The notes under the pieces: generated by a model
The model's database searches: none
Seen by the model: only the letters and a program-made list of their open reading frames with translations
What the model was told of the DNA's origin: nothing
Part shown: one piece after another, positions 11,967 to 26,088 of the stretch
Position numbering within the stretch: the first letter of the stretch is position 1
Layout: each line of letters opens with the position of its first letter
NCBI RefSeq assembly: GCF_905475345.1
Contig: NC_066599.1
Span: 610,001-674,000, forward strand
Direction: 5' to 3'
Length of the DNA stretch: 64,000 bases
Source: Vespula vulgaris
Taxonomy: Eukaryota > Arthropoda > Insecta > Hymenoptera > Vespidae
Made by a program: the position numbers and the translations under genes

Positions 11967-14900
11967 AGTGTATGGAGAAAACGAATAATAACAAACAACT
12001 TTATGCTTATATCAAAAAACTGTTATATTATATATAACTGAACATTGCAGTAAAAAAAATGAGTTTAGAATGCAGTCATTTATAACGTTTTATCTGTATC
12101 ATCAGCATTATCATTGTTTATATTTTGTAACTATGACTATATTTGAAACGAAAAAAAAAAAAACGAAAAAAAATGTAACATAGATTAATAAGTATTTGGT
12201 CATTCTAATGTTGGCCAGACTGATGTATTATACTTTTTATACATTTCTGAGATAAATAATAATTGTAAATGTTTCTGCAATTATATACCTGAAAACATAA
12301 GATTACGTAGTATCACATTTAGGTAGAGTACAAAGACGACAGCTATGGAATGGTCAAGAAAAAATTTTTTATAGAATAAGCAGATGGGAATTGTATACCT
12401 GATTTGTTTTTAAGTATAACAGTAATCGTATTCTTAGTTTTTATTTAATTGTAGAAAAATGTTCCTTTCTCAACTTAGGACAATGTTCAATCGACAATTT
12501 GATTTTTCGTATAAAAAGTATATAAATTGAGATTTCATAGCTTTTCAGAATATTATTGAAATTTTTATATCGACGATACGTGCATATCATTAATTGATTT
12601 TAATATTGTATACACATCTTGCAAGTAATAACGCTAGGTTGTATAACAAAAACCCTTTTTTTTTTCCTTTTTTAAATAATGATATGACGAAGCTCACGTT
12701 TATGAGTTTTCCTTAAAAATATTATAATACAACGTACCTAATGTTTTGCTTTATCGACATTATTTTACTAATACTTTTACAGTAACGTACAAACATAGGA
12801 TCAATCGATACAAACTTTGTAAAGTATCTAATCGATAGAACTCTTTTAATTTTTTAGAAAAAAATTCTATCCTTTTAGACGTACTTTCTAATTATCCTAT
12901 ATATTTACATTAATTACAGTAGCATACTTGATTTGAAAAAATACATACAAGATCAAGGAAATGTAACTAATATTTAACAAAAATTATTTCAATATTAGTA
13001 AAAAGAGAATATGCACACTTTGTCTCCAAGTTATTACCACTCTTATCCACCGTATCTTCTAAGAATATAGAACTTAATTAAAAAACAATATTATATTCAA
13101 AATAAGTTGTACATAGTAAGAGTTATCTCTAAATTTATCTAACAATAGACAAAGTACTAATATACTTGTATTACAACATTTTTAGGAAAATCAAACGTGG
13201 TATTATAAATCTATCATGTACTAATACAATAGAAAGCTTGCTTTAAGATGTATAAAGTATGTTTTATGATTAAGAAATGGGACCAATCTTTCAAGTTTGA
13301 TTTTATCACACAAAGATGTTCTTTTTTGTTTCTCATAAGACAGACTTAGTTGACTCAAAGATACATTTTGTATAGAAAGTATTTGTATTACTGTAAATAC
13401 TTCTTTTTTTTTCTAATAAACATTAATAGATTTTTAATCATACATTCATGATTTTATTTTTTACAGAAAAACACACATTAAACGATTCTAACAATTAACA
13501 AAGAACTAGCTTATGCGTGATGTTACGATATCGATATTGAATTGTCCCTATATATAATTATGAGAATGATTTTCTGAACGGTTTATTTATTTCGAAACTT
13601 GTATCTTTTTCCAGCATTGCAATGTCGGTAGAAAATCTCCAAGTGATGTATTAATATAACATAAAGATTTAATCACACTCGCGTTAAAAAATAAGGAATA
13701 CTATAATTAACTAATGATCGATGATTCAATTATTTTTTTGCTTGCAAAATTATATTTGCATAAAAATAATTATAAAAAATATGATGGACAATTATTAATT
13801 TTATTACATGATCACAAACAAAAAGAACAATGCTATAAAAATGTGTGATATGTACATATGATATTGAAAAATTTGATCATACAACATTTTTATAGAGGAA
13901 CATTGTAAATATTTTCTAATATACATGTGTGTGATGTCGTATAAAATAAAGAGTGTCTAATAATATTAGACAAAGGAGAAATACAGTTCATAATATAACG
14001 ACAAATATGTTATTATTCTATTTGAAAGTATGAAGTATTTACATAAAGCACACTTTTTTATCACACGATATATTTTATCAATTAAGTTTGTAGAGAAAAA
14101 ATAAAACGCAATACGATATACATACATACATAAATACAGATTCATGGAAACAAAGAAATGGAATTAGAATATACATTGTCATATTATGTATCTACCGTCC
14201 ACGAAAAAAAGAAATAAGCAATATACAATGCACACTGAATATACTGCATTTTCATGATATTTAAATAACACTTTAAGATACTGAACCATCTCTCATATTT
14301 CTTATTCCTTTTAATGAGAACAAGTTTGTAGTGAAAGATAGAGAAACATGTGAACGAGTTAGTAAAAATAAAAGTGTAAACTATCAGAATATGGAAATAT
14401 CTGCAGAAATTTCATAATCAATAGGACACATTGATATTTAAACGATTAATATACTTTATTGCATATTTTGTATTTCTGACATTGCACTGCCAAAAATGGC
14501 CAAATTATACGAATAAACAAGATCAAGAAGATCAATGAAGATAAAAAAAATAATTCGAATTCGAATTACATCTGTAATCAAAATCTTACCAATTATCTTA
14601 ACTTCATTATCGTTTAAGTAATGATTCTATTCTAATACTTTCTTATTTTTCTTTTCTTTTTTGCAAAGCTAGTCTCAATGAATCAAAATTTGGATACAAA
14701 CGAAGATCTTGATTACTCTGTGACAGTACAAAAACTTTAATACGCCATTTTCATTATCGTTCGTTTGAATTAGGCGCTGCTTTTTTTTCGAGTAAATAAA
14801 AATAAACGTATATGAATTTATATGATTGTATATGATTATAAAATAATAACGATAAAAACGAAGTAACACATTTATTATTATTATTTGCTTAAATAAAAGT

Positions 14901-15304
14901 GTACTTCGTTTTTATTCGAATACGAAAACTGAAGAAAATAGATATTCATAACTTTGAAAATGATTACATTTATTCGATATATATATACATACATACATAT
15001 ATGTACATGGATATGTATGTGTATATATATATATATATATCAGATTCGGTTAATTGTTAGTTCATAAATTGAAATAAACAAGTAGAATAGTTTTTGTACC
15101 TGTTTGTAATATTTCTATATAATGTTAATCTAATGTAAAGCTCATGTAGATTCATACAAAAGACTTAGTGCATATTATTAATAACATGTAAATATTGCAA
15201 AAACTTTGAATAATAAAACAGATAAGAAAAGCAAAACGTCCTCGATAACAAAAAATTTTTAATGACGCATTAAAAAGTTTTATTAACAAAAGCTAATCGT
15301 ATAT

Positions 15305-15314
15305 AAAATGGCGG
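15305..15314 (+). promoter_or_regulatory. YY1/Pho-like element upstream of nardilysin
   Basis: AAAATGGCGG matches the AANATGGCGG core of YY1/Pleiohomeotic sites, 326 bases before the nardilysin ATG. The same core occurs upstream of FAM120 and between the F-box gene and SUV3. Confidence 0.45.
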
Positions 15315-15639
15315 TAATTCACTTTGTTTTTGATTTAAAAATAAAATTAAAAATACAAAAAAATGAAAAATCGATTGCTATCTCAGACCAACGTCAGAAG
15401 TTAGGTCGATAAGTAAGAAATTTGTAATACTGCCAAATCTGCAGTTAGTGCGTCAACCGGACACGCTTCCAATATAAAAAATAATGACAATTAAATATTA
15501 TTCAAAAGATTATTTTAAAATGAAATAATTCTTCTTTTCATTGACTCGTATAATACGTATATTCCTTTTTATTGCACTATTAGATTTTTTACTTTTTTAT
15601 TAGTTACAAAAAAGTGATTCAATATTAGTGTCACGGCAC

Positions 15640-18600
15640 ATGCTTTTATCTTTTCGACAAATTCTTTTAAAAGGAAGTGCTAGATGTATGTTTAAAAGAA
15701 TATTGTTTCCAAAGATAATGCCAAAAAGAACATTACAAAAGCCAGCTGAAAAGAAATTAAAACCGAATTTAAGCTCAACAGAAATGTCTAAAGATCAAAA
15801 CGTTTCGGATAATATTAACCTTAATGAAAGCACGCTTTCTATGGAAAATATGCAAGAAAATAATGAAAAGAATAAAACGAAACCCGAATATTTGGATTCT
15901 CCAATTAAATCAGAAAACGATAAAAAAGAGTACAGGTAATCGGAAATTAAAATTTGATCACAATCTTCTTTTGAGGTAGGTGATATAAGTGACAGATTTT
16001 TTATCAAATTTGTTTAGAGTTATCAAGTTGGAGAATGGACTCACAGCTTTGTTAATCGCAGATTTACATTCGACTAAACATCCTTCACAGGACGTTGATG
16101 ATATTCAAGGTAATGATATTACATTATGAAGTTTTAATATTCCGTTTTTGTAAAAATGTTCAATTTATATGGAATATTTAAAAATTGATCTATACGAAAT
16201 AGATATCATTTCTATGATATAATAATAAATAATAGTTCGTTTACTATAAGCTGGTGCAATAAGTAGCGAGACTGAAGACGATGAGAGCGATGACGACGAA
16301 GAAGACGAGGATGAAAGTGAAGATGAAGATGATGGAAGTGAAGAAGATGAAGAAGAAGAAAAATGTGAATGCGAACAATTAGAGGACGATGATGCCCATT
16401 CATTTGGAGCTAAACGTCTTAAAAGAGAAGAAAAAATGGTATATTTCAAAAAAGGAAAAAAAAATATTATGCAACGTGAAATTACTATAACAAGAATAAT
16501 ACAATATAAAGATTTTTTTCTGTTTCATAAAATGTGGCTACAGGCAGCATGCGGTTTGTGCGTCGGCGTTGGAAGTTTCAGCGATCCACCAGAAATTCCA
16601 GGAATGGCTCATTTTTTAGAACATATGGTTTTCATGGGTTCTGAGAAATATCCTCAGGTTTGTACTTCCTCAGTTTGTACTATTATATAAATGAATTATT
16701 ATATTTGGAGTGTTTCTCAAACGTATTATATTTTTTAGGAAAATGATTTTGATGCATTTATTACAAAAAGAGGTGGTTCTGACAATGCTTCTACGGAATG
16801 TGAACAAACCACATTTTACTTTGAAGTACAAGAAAAATATTTATTGGCATCACTTGATCGTTTTGCACAATTTTTTATTAAACCTTTAATGAAACAAGGT
16901 GCAATTACCAGAGAACGAGAAGCTGTTGAAAGTGGTATGCAGAAATTTATAATCATTGTATGATGTATTTATTTGAAAACATATATATCTAATAGAAAAT
17001 ATACAGAATTTCAGATGGCTTTGCCTTCTGATCTTTATAGAAAGGAACAGTTATTTTGTAGTTTCGCGAGACCAGACCATCCTGCAAGAAAATTTACATG
17101 GGGAAATTTAATAACGTTACGAGATAACGTAACAGACGATAAGCTTTACGAAGAATTACACAAGTTTAGAGAACGTCATTACAGCGCCCATAGAATGAAA
17201 TTAGCCATACAAGTGAGAATATGACAAATAAATATGTTTAAGAATTATATGTTTATAATTATAATAATATCATACGTTTGTGTTGTCTTAGGCTAAATTA
17301 CCATTAGATACATTAGAGGAATACGTATTGCAATGTTTTTCCGAAGTTCCAAGTAATGGTTTACCACCAAGTGACTTTAGCCAATTTAAAGGAGCAGATT
17401 CATTTGATACACCTAGCTTTAGAAAAATATATAAAGTGAAGCCTATTAAAGATGTTTGTCAGGTATGTCCGTTCTACTTTAGACAGGAAAATAACTATAA
17501 TAATGATAATGACGATGATACAATGATATAAATAATGATGGTATATCTTGTATAATTTTCATATCTTTAGATAGAGTTAACATGGGCAATGCCGCCTTTA
17601 CATGACTTATATAAAAGTAAACCTCATCATTATATCGCTTGGATTATTGGGCACGAAGGAATAGGTTCCTTAATAAGTTATTTGCGCAAAAAGATGTGGT
17701 GCTTAGATATTTTTAGTGGAAATGGAGAAAGTGGCTTTGAACATTGCTCCATGTATGCATTATTTAGTTTATCGTTGATTCTTACAGAAGACGGTCACAA
17801 GCATTTACAAGACGTGTTAAATAGCATTTTCTCATATATTAATTTAATGCGAAAGGAAGGCCCGCAAAAACGAATTTATGATGAAATTTCTCAGATCGAA
17901 GAAACTAATTTTAGGTATATAAACATGATTTCATTAAATAGAATATTATGTCAATGCGTTTATGTAATATTCTCTATTGTTTCTAGATTTACAGATGAAG
18001 TAGCACCTGCAGATTATGTAGAAGAATTGAGCGAGAATATGCACTTCTTTCCTCCGGAAGACTACATCACGGGTAGCGAACTTTACTTTGACTATAATCC
18101 TGAGGCAATACAAATGTGCATGGATTATTTATCTCCTGATAACGTGAATATTATTATATTTGATAAGAAATTTAATGATGAAGAATTTGACAAAGTGGAA
18201 CCATGGTTTAAAACAAAATATACCGACATGGATATACCCACAGAATGGACTGAAACTTGGAAGACAATAACTCCTTTACCAGAGTTCCACTTGCCATTAC
18301 CAAACATTTTTCTTACAAATGACTTTAGCTTAATATCTGTAACTTCGGATGTTCCTAAATATCCTGTTAAAATACATAGCGACGATATATCTGAAATTTG
18401 GTACAGGCCTGATCCAAAGTTTGGTTTACCCGAATGTTACATGTATTTTTATATTATATCTCCTTTAACAACGTCAGCTAAAAAGTAAGAAACATTTTTA
18501 TATAAAACATTTATTCATTTTTACTATATAAATTTTATTGCTTTGATATAATCGACCGTTTATACTTTTAGCGTTGCTCTGATGGACTTGTTTATAGAAA

Positions 18601-20236
18601 TATTAAAACAATTATTGGTTGAAGAATTGTATCCAGCTACAGCAGCTGAACTTAAACATCAAATGTATACGGGTCAGAAGGGTATCGTTGTTAAAGTTAA
18701 TGGATTTAACGAAAAACTGCCAGTAAGTATATCTTAATCGATTCATCAATTATTATCTTAAATTGGCTGTAGTTATTATTAAAATGTAATAATATATGTA
18801 TCACATACACGTGTTTTCAGCTTTTATTAAATATTTGTGCAAAATATATAGCAAATAGTCCAAATCTTATAACAAAAGATCTATTTGATATTATGAAACA
18901 AGAACAGCTCAAAGCTTATTATAATACATTTGTAAAGCCAGCAAAGTTAGCCAAGTATGTATCGTGTTTCCTTTCATCTTCTATTATAAACTATAAAATT
19001 ATGACGTATAAGTATTTAATTTTTCATATAAAACATTACAGGGATGTAAGATTATCCATATTGATGCTCGATCATTGGCCAGCTGTCGATAGACATACAG
19101 CTATCACTGCTACTACGTTTAACGAATTTCAAACTTTTATCGAACAATTTACTAAGCATACGTACATACAATGTCTCGTGCAAGGCAATATGACAAAAGA
19201 AAATGTCATACAAAATATACAGAACTGCATTGATATTTTAAAATGTGGTCCATTGTTATCGAATACTATGCCTCGATTGAGAGTTACAAAATTGCCCACA
19301 GGAATACAATATTGTAAAGTAAAAAATTTTAACAAGATGGATGTTAATTCAGTAGTGACGAATTATTATCAATCGGGTATATCTTCTATCAAATTAACAG
19401 TTATCATAGAATTGCTTCTTGTGAGTATTTAGATCGTTTTTTTTTTTTAAACAGAAAAAACAAGACTTACATTAACCGTTTCTTTTATGTATTTAGATGA
19501 TTATGGAAGAACCATTATTTAATCAGCTTAGAACGCAAGAACAGCTTGGGTATGATGTTTCATGTCTTATGAGAAATACTTATGGCATTCTTGGTTATTC
19601 TATCACTGTGTATACCCAAGCGGATAAGCATTCAACAGAGCATGTGGATAATAGAATTGAAAAATTTTTAAAATCATTTAACAAGGTATTAAAGGAGACT
19701 TCGGAAAAAGATTTAGAAAGTATTAAAGAAGCGTTAACGAAAATAAAACAATGTGCTGATATTCATTTAAAAGAAGAAGTTGACAGAAACTGGTCTGAAA
19801 TCACGAATTGTGATTACATATTTGACAGATTGGAAAAAGAAATAATTGCTATTGATGGTATAAAAATTGAAGAATTAAGAAATTGGATGGCTTCTCATAC
19901 TATCAATGGAGACAACCTTAGAAAACTAAGTGTTCATATAATAGGAACTAAAGAACAAATTTCGAACGAAAAGAAAGGTACGTGCATAAATATTTACTTC
20001 ACACTGTGCTGACATCAGCAAAATCAAATGATATCTGTAATTATATATATATACATATATATTTTTTTTTCACAGATATCTCTAAATCGGAAAGTGATGA
20101 TAAAGTTACATACGAGTTGAAGTATTTAAATAATACAGCTACTAAAACAAATAAGTCGTCAGAGGTATATATTACAGATATTGATAATTTCAAAAGCGAA
20201 TTACCTATATATCCTCTAAAAGATACATTAGGATGA
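15640..20236 (+). CDS. Nrd1: Nardilysin, M16 family metalloendopeptidase
   Basis: Fourteen coding exons: 15640-15935, 16018-16109, 16251-16438, 16544-16657, 16739-16934, 17007-17212, 17292-17462, 17571-17914, 17987-18484, 18572-18722, 18821-18954, 19042-19420, 19497-19977, 20076-20236 (1136 codons plus stop; relatives are about 1150). Nardilysin cleaves at dibasic sites. The zinc motif HFLEH is at residues 215-219, and the distal ligand Glu296 lies 77 residues after His219, the insulysin spacing. The hallmark that separates nardilysin from insulysin is an Asp/Glu tract, about residues 135-180, just before the catalytic domain (third exon). Downstream M16 domains carry typical motifs such as LRTQEQLGY and EEVDRNWSEI. 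The first 36 residues lack acidic residues and are Arg/Lys/hydrophobic, resembling a mitochondrial presequence. The start is the first ATG in the open frame; MPKRTLQ at 15718 is an alternative. Confidence 0.95.
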
Positions 20237-20285
20237 TAATATATATTATAAAAAAATTATGTATTTGCCTCATTCAGAAAAGTGT

Positions 20286-20291
20286 AATAAA
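20286..20291 (+). terminator. Polyadenylation signal of nardilysin
   Basis: AATAAA 50 bases after the nardilysin stop, the first canonical signal downstream. Confidence 0.6.
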
Positions 20292-23200
20292 TACGTAGAT
20301 TTATAAGTATTAAAAAACATGATAACTCTTTATATTTCTTACTACTTACCTTTTCATGCGATCTGCTGAGATATTATGTATAAAAATATCTAAAATAAAG
20401 ATTGATATTCGGTATAAAACAATGATATGTTCTTAATAGAATTTTTATAGTTCTTTTAATTATATTCAAGACATGACAACACGTTTCAATAAATCATTAA
20501 ACTTTCGAAAATGTCAGCCAACCATATCCAAGAACCTCTCGTGCTAAGAGCTTTCTTACAAAACTTGTTGAAGGTTCAATTTTCAATGTTTGAACCATAC
20601 ATTATGTTGAAAAGCTTTTTTTTAACCCAACGGAGGATCTATGTATCTTATCGTTCTATTCTCTGCGTGTGTGTGTTGTGTAGTTACATTATACAAGAAA
20701 ATTATATGGTTAATATTTTTAAAAGAAATGAACTTAAAATATCTGCCAATGGATGAGAGCCACTCTGCCATAAAAAATATTTACTTGTTCGAGAAATTGT
20801 TTTGATGCGTCAAATATAATCTTGATTAGCAGAGCGGCATACTCCAGAGAGCGCAGATTTACAAAGCAAATATCAATGTAATTTGAATATTCTAAATTGT
20901 TACAACATCCATCAAAGTGCGTTTGCATTTTAATATTTCGAATAATCATTGTATACATTGTTTTTTTGTAGTATTATAGAGTTGCCACTACATTTATATA
21001 ATTATTACCTCCTACTTCCCAAATATGTATTCATTTTTAAAGTAGTAAATGTGATTTTAGCTTTATAATAATTTTTAATTGCCTTGTGTTGTCAGCACTG
21101 ATTCTTATTTCACTTTATCCTTTGAATTGGAATTACAGAAAAGCATCAGAATTTCAGCATACAAACGTGATTACTTAAATTTCTGTACTTAATTTTCAGT
21201 TCTTCGGCTAGCAAAAGCATAGAATCAGCTCTGCTTGACACTAGACATGAATGGGGTACATGTTATAATATTAAGTTACAAGATAGAATAATTCAACAAG
21301 AATACATCAATATTATTGTGTTATATAAATGCAAAGAGACTAAATGGGTCGGCTATGTAGCAATAATCACTATATATTTCTTAAATATATATTTAATAGT
21401 TAGAAATGAATAATTCATTCTGAAATGTAGCTTTTGCTGAATCGATGTTATTATTTATATTTGCCATCACTGAAGCATAATCCTACTCAGTATTATATGG
21501 GACACTGTTTAGCAATGACATAATATTTTAAGTATAACGCAAGCAATTCATCAAATATCAACATTACATACTCAAATTTAAATGTATAAAATTAGTGTCA
21601 CTGCTTTCATAAAACAGAAACCACTCACCGACCCATAAAGATAAAATTAATTGATTACTAACAATATAGCAGCGCATGCTTATTTTTTCAGGAGGATCTT
21701 TTAACTTTTTATAGTTTTCTTTGATAAATCCAAAACAGCAAAAACCCCATAATTTATATTACGCGTCAAGCATAATCGAAAAAACATTGTATCCACCACT
21801 TTGCGGCATGCGCTTATGTATATAAACATTGTTACATTTTTTAAATACAAAGAAAAAGCAAAACAAAAATAAACATACTAATGATTATCAAACATACATG
21901 TTACCTCGCATATGCGCATGTATCTTTTTTAGCTATGAGAAATAATAGCAGAATATACATTATGTAATATTTAATAAGAATATATAATGATGGGGCCCAC
22001 ATGCATTTTCAGCTACATCAATAAGTGTTTAATTTTTTTTATTTTATTTTATTATAGTATATCGTGTTCGCTATTATATTTTATTATATCTCAATATTGC
22101 ATATGTAAGCAAAAACTATGACATAAGAAAACTTAAAATTTACGAATGGAACATACTAATTAAAGTTGTTCTCTGTCCATTATTATTTATTAAATTACAA
22201 TTAGAAATTGCAACTCTACTCATACAATCCTACAGCAAATTAAGAGAATAAGAGAAACATCAATATTTCAATGCCCATCATGGTGTATATATTATAATAC
22301 GCGAAAAATAGGATAATAATATTTCTTTTTTTTTTTTGGGTAATCATTTAATAAAGTAAGTAAAAATTAAATGATTTCATTTTTTTTTCTTGTTTTTCAA
22401 CGATATCTAAAGACCTACTGAGTATAAATAAAAATAAAAATAAAAATAAATACAAAAAAAAAGAAAAAGAAAAAAAATATTGTTTTCTTCTGAATCAAGA
22501 GCATAATTATATTAGTGATACAAGTAAGCTAATCTGTGAAATCCTACTGGCTGTCTCGATAATAATCTGCGCTAGAAAAATATGATGTTAACGTAAGAAG
22601 AAAACAGCCATAAAAAATACGAGTCTTACTTTAAAGCGTCTGAATATCGATTGCAGACATTAATCGCGTAATTCGTACCATCGACCGTTTCTCAAAAGCA
22701 TTTGTCACTCTAGCAGAGATACCAAGTTAGTCTTATACTTTGTGTATAATTAATTTTCTGTTATTACAACACACAATGTTCAAAGGTCATTATAGATGGT
22801 TACTTCATAAATATAGTAGATTATTCGTATGTTTTTTTTGTTTTTTTGTTTTCGTTTAAATGGTATGTTGTATCATAGACATTTTCTGTGGGCCCCCTTT
22901 TTCTACTTATACAACGAAAAGCAGGCACGCATTAAACACGCCCTGTTTTTAACGTTGATTATGCTTTTATGCAAGTTTCTTTTTTCCGACATTTCTATTC
23001 TGTTGTATTCAATATGGATTTCCGCATTTGCTTCGTATTTATTAAATTATTTCATGTTATTATATTGCATACTCATATCAGTGCAGCAGCAACTGATTAT
23101 GTTGTGTATATCATTGTGTCATTTACATTTTGTATCTGGTATCAAGAGATTGATTTCTTGGAAAGAAAATCATCTACCTTTACGAAAGCGTAAAGTGGCA

Positions 23201-23722
23201 TTTACTCTCAAATTGGTTTGTCAGATCAGAAGGTCTGCTTCTAGTACGTGTCACTTGTAATGATTAATATTCTTCATTTAAAAATTGTAATTCGCACGCG
23301 CGATAAACAATGTGGTAATGTATATGTCTCAATACATTACCATTGCAATGGTAAAATAATATTAGCTAATGGAAACTGTAAGATTTTATATGTCGTAAAA
23401 TATACCTATAAACGCATTTATTAGTTAATAATCAAGCAAGTGTGTGCCATTCCAAATGCATCGGAAAAACTGTTAATTATTCGCAGATGCTCAGCGCACG
23501 TTGAAGCTGACATGGTATAATAATTCATTTCTGTTATTCATTCTCTCTCTTATCCCTATAAGCTGTCCAAAAATCAGAATTAAACAGTTAGAGATATAGG
23601 AGAATATGGGATTTTTTCGGCAATGCTTACTTATGGATGTCATTTCTAAATATGCACATCCAAAGCACTTTTTCTAAACACATCTATCTTTCCAGATCTT
23701 ACTTATTTTATCCCACAGGCTC

Positions 23723-23729
<7 letters not shown>

Positions 23730-23775
<46 letters not shown>

Positions 23776-23813
23776 CTTTCTCTTTCTTTCTCTCTCTCTC
23801 TCTCTCTCTCTCC
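23730..23813. repeat. (CT)n microsatellite with TTTC interruption
   Basis: Two long pure CT blocks separated by a TTTTCTTTC segment, among the longest dinucleotide arrays in the window. Confidence 0.9.
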
Positions 23814-24519
23814 CTGTCATTCTATTCAAATTATATAAAGTTTCTCATTGTCTTAATGCATTTTACGCAATAACAAATCTACAAAAATATAACATTTTAT
23901 TTTATCGTCTCTTCTTATATTATCTCAATAAATGGTTTTTCTTACTCGCTTTAATTATCTCTCTGCACTTAGACACACATCTTTTTGCCTCACCTTATTT
24001 AATAATCGTGTTTTGTCGTGCTGTCTTGTTTCTTACCATTCTTTCATTATTGATAAAAGAACACATCTTAAACACTGCTCTTTGGTAGAATGTCCCTCTT
24101 TTTGACTATTCTACTCATAAATATATTTATAACATAATCATGTTCTCTAACTCAGTGCATGATAAGCACATGCAACTGGATTTTGTATGTACACCACATT
24201 GATCGCACAATTACTTCTAGTATAACTATTCATATGTACAATTAAATGATATATTTCATTAAATATAGTAAATGTGTGGAGGACAATAGATGTGTAGGAT
24301 TTTTGTACTTGGGCTATGTGATACTATCCGATTGATTTTTCTACCTCAAGTACAACTTTTTTTTATTTTAACAGCAACAAGCGGCACTCGTATAATTTTG
24401 CATAGTAATTAATCATTGTTTAATGAGCTTTGTGTGTCCAAACACTTAATAAAAATTAATATAAAGGGGCGAAAGAAAACTTCATTGAAAATTTATTTTT
24501 TTTCTTTTTTCTTTTTCCC

Positions 24520-24560
24520 AAAAAAAAAAAAAAAAAAAAAAAAGAAAGAAAGAAAGAAAA
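24520..24560. repeat. Poly(A)/(GAAA)n tract
   Basis: About 24 A residues followed by GAAA units. No transposon body is recognisable next to it, so it need not be a retroposon tail. Confidence 0.8.
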
Positions 24561-26088
24561 TTATGTCATTCAAAAAACGTCACCAATATAAAGCAATTCA
24601 TTGCTCTTTTTTTTTTCTTTATAATGCAACATATCTTCTAAAGATATAAAGCGTGTTTTATAATATTATTAATCTCTTGAAAAAACTCGTTCGTTTACAA
24701 TTAATAACCAGCTTAAAAGCTACATACTTGTAATAGAAAAACTATTACATTTAACGTTCCAATTTAATAGAGTACGTTCAATCATATAAGTTCCAATGCA
24801 ACAGCAAGTAAATATATAATTTTGATTGCATATAAACGTATATATAATGTGTGTATATTTATATATATATGCATCCTGTGCACATATATAGAGACTTATA
24901 TTTTATATATATATAAATATATACACGTATATATGCAATGACCTAACATCCCCCACTTATATACATCATTCTCCCACACTTTCCCCCAACGCTATCATAA
25001 ATATCGCATTCATAAATCTCTTTTCTACGTAAGTATATGTCCACATTCATACATCTCACATTCACAACTTACGTATAATACGCTATGGGAATCTAATCTA
25101 AATCATATATAAATATATATTTTACCTATATGAAAAGCATCAGTCTCCATGTGCAAACAATCATCTCAGTATCCTATACCTTTTATTTCTATTTACTTAT
25201 AAAAGTCAATAAACCATCTCGTGATATATCCTTCATTAAATTTAAATTCATTTAGAGGCTTATCAAAGGCTAGGTTACTGAGATCATTAAAGCAAGCATT
25301 TCATATAATACCGGAAAATATATATTTTCATTGTAAAAAAAATAATCACACTTCTTAAGAATTAAATACTTAGCAGCTGACAACTTGTTCTCAGTAGTAA
25401 AATTAGCGCACGCATACACTAATCAGTCGAGTTCATCATCCCATGGTATTGCGAGCAAAGATGCTCGTTAGCACAAGCACGATTTTTTTCTTCTATCTTA
25501 CATAGAGTGGTATGTTTGGCAGTGAGGACATCATATAGTATATGTCAAAAATTGGTTATTCTTTATGCCATCTTCTATATCTCTTTGAGACGCCTTAAAA
25601 AGACGTCTTGTCACTTACATTAGTTAAATAATTTGGCCCCATTAGAGCTTTAGATAGATACACCGAGCTATTGTGCACTGGATACTTGATATAATGAATA
25701 TATGATTCTCACTGAATATGAGAATTCTTGAGTAATAAAGTCACTTTTTAAATTACCGTATCGTTAACTTTCTTATACAATTGAGAGATTCTATACATTT
25801 AAAAATAAACAAAACAGAACAAAAAACAAAACAAAACAAAATAAAATAAAAAAAAATGTATTCTTATATTGCAATAATTATACTAATCTCTTTGTAATTC
25901 AAATTAAATTTACAGAGTACGACTATAAAATACTTTTTCAAAATACATAGAAATATCATTATAAGTAAATATTATTAGTTTTTCAAAAGTTCGCAGTGCA
26001 CAATTGCCGATTGAATATATGGATATTGCAGTCTTCAGTCGCATCCGGGAGTGTCTAAAGTCCATGAAAAAGTGGTTATTATAAATAC

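Larger units (their letters stand above)
10960..15639. other. AT-rich 3' flank of jumu and upstream region of nardilysin
   Basis: No gene is visible. Open frames are short and low in information. AATAAA at 11961-11966 is one candidate polyadenylation signal for jumu, about 1 kb after its stop, and later AATAAA copies occur up to about 15211. The 3' UTR could therefore be 1-4 kb long. The last ~350 bases hold the nardilysin upstream region, including a YY1-like element at 15305. Confidence 0.55.
20292..26088. other. Gene-free interval between convergent nardilysin and FAM120
   Basis: About 5.8 kb of AT-rich DNA with CT and A/GAAA microsatellites and TA-rich patches. The longest open frame (22829-23260, +) is hydrophobic, poor in information and has no recognisable domain, so I do not call it a gene. 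Part of the right end must be FAM120 3' UTR: on the minus strand an AATAAA (plus-strand TTTATT at 25182-25187) lies about 900 bases past the FAM120 stop. Confidence 0.55.

Noticed and set aside
13392..15194. Pumilio-type TGTAAATA motifs downstream of jumu
   Set aside because: Three copies (13392, 13904, 15187), but such an AT-rich 8-mer is expected about once per few kb by chance and the 3' UTR extent is unknown.
22829..23260. 143-codon plus-strand open frame
   Set aside because: Hydrophobic and Cys/Leu-rich composition, no domain, no splice partners, and AT-rich flanks. Best explained as chance.
24520..24560. Poly(A) tail of a retroposed element
   Set aside because: No recognisable element body, target-site duplication or coding remnant next to it. 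A simple A/GAAA microsatellite fits better.
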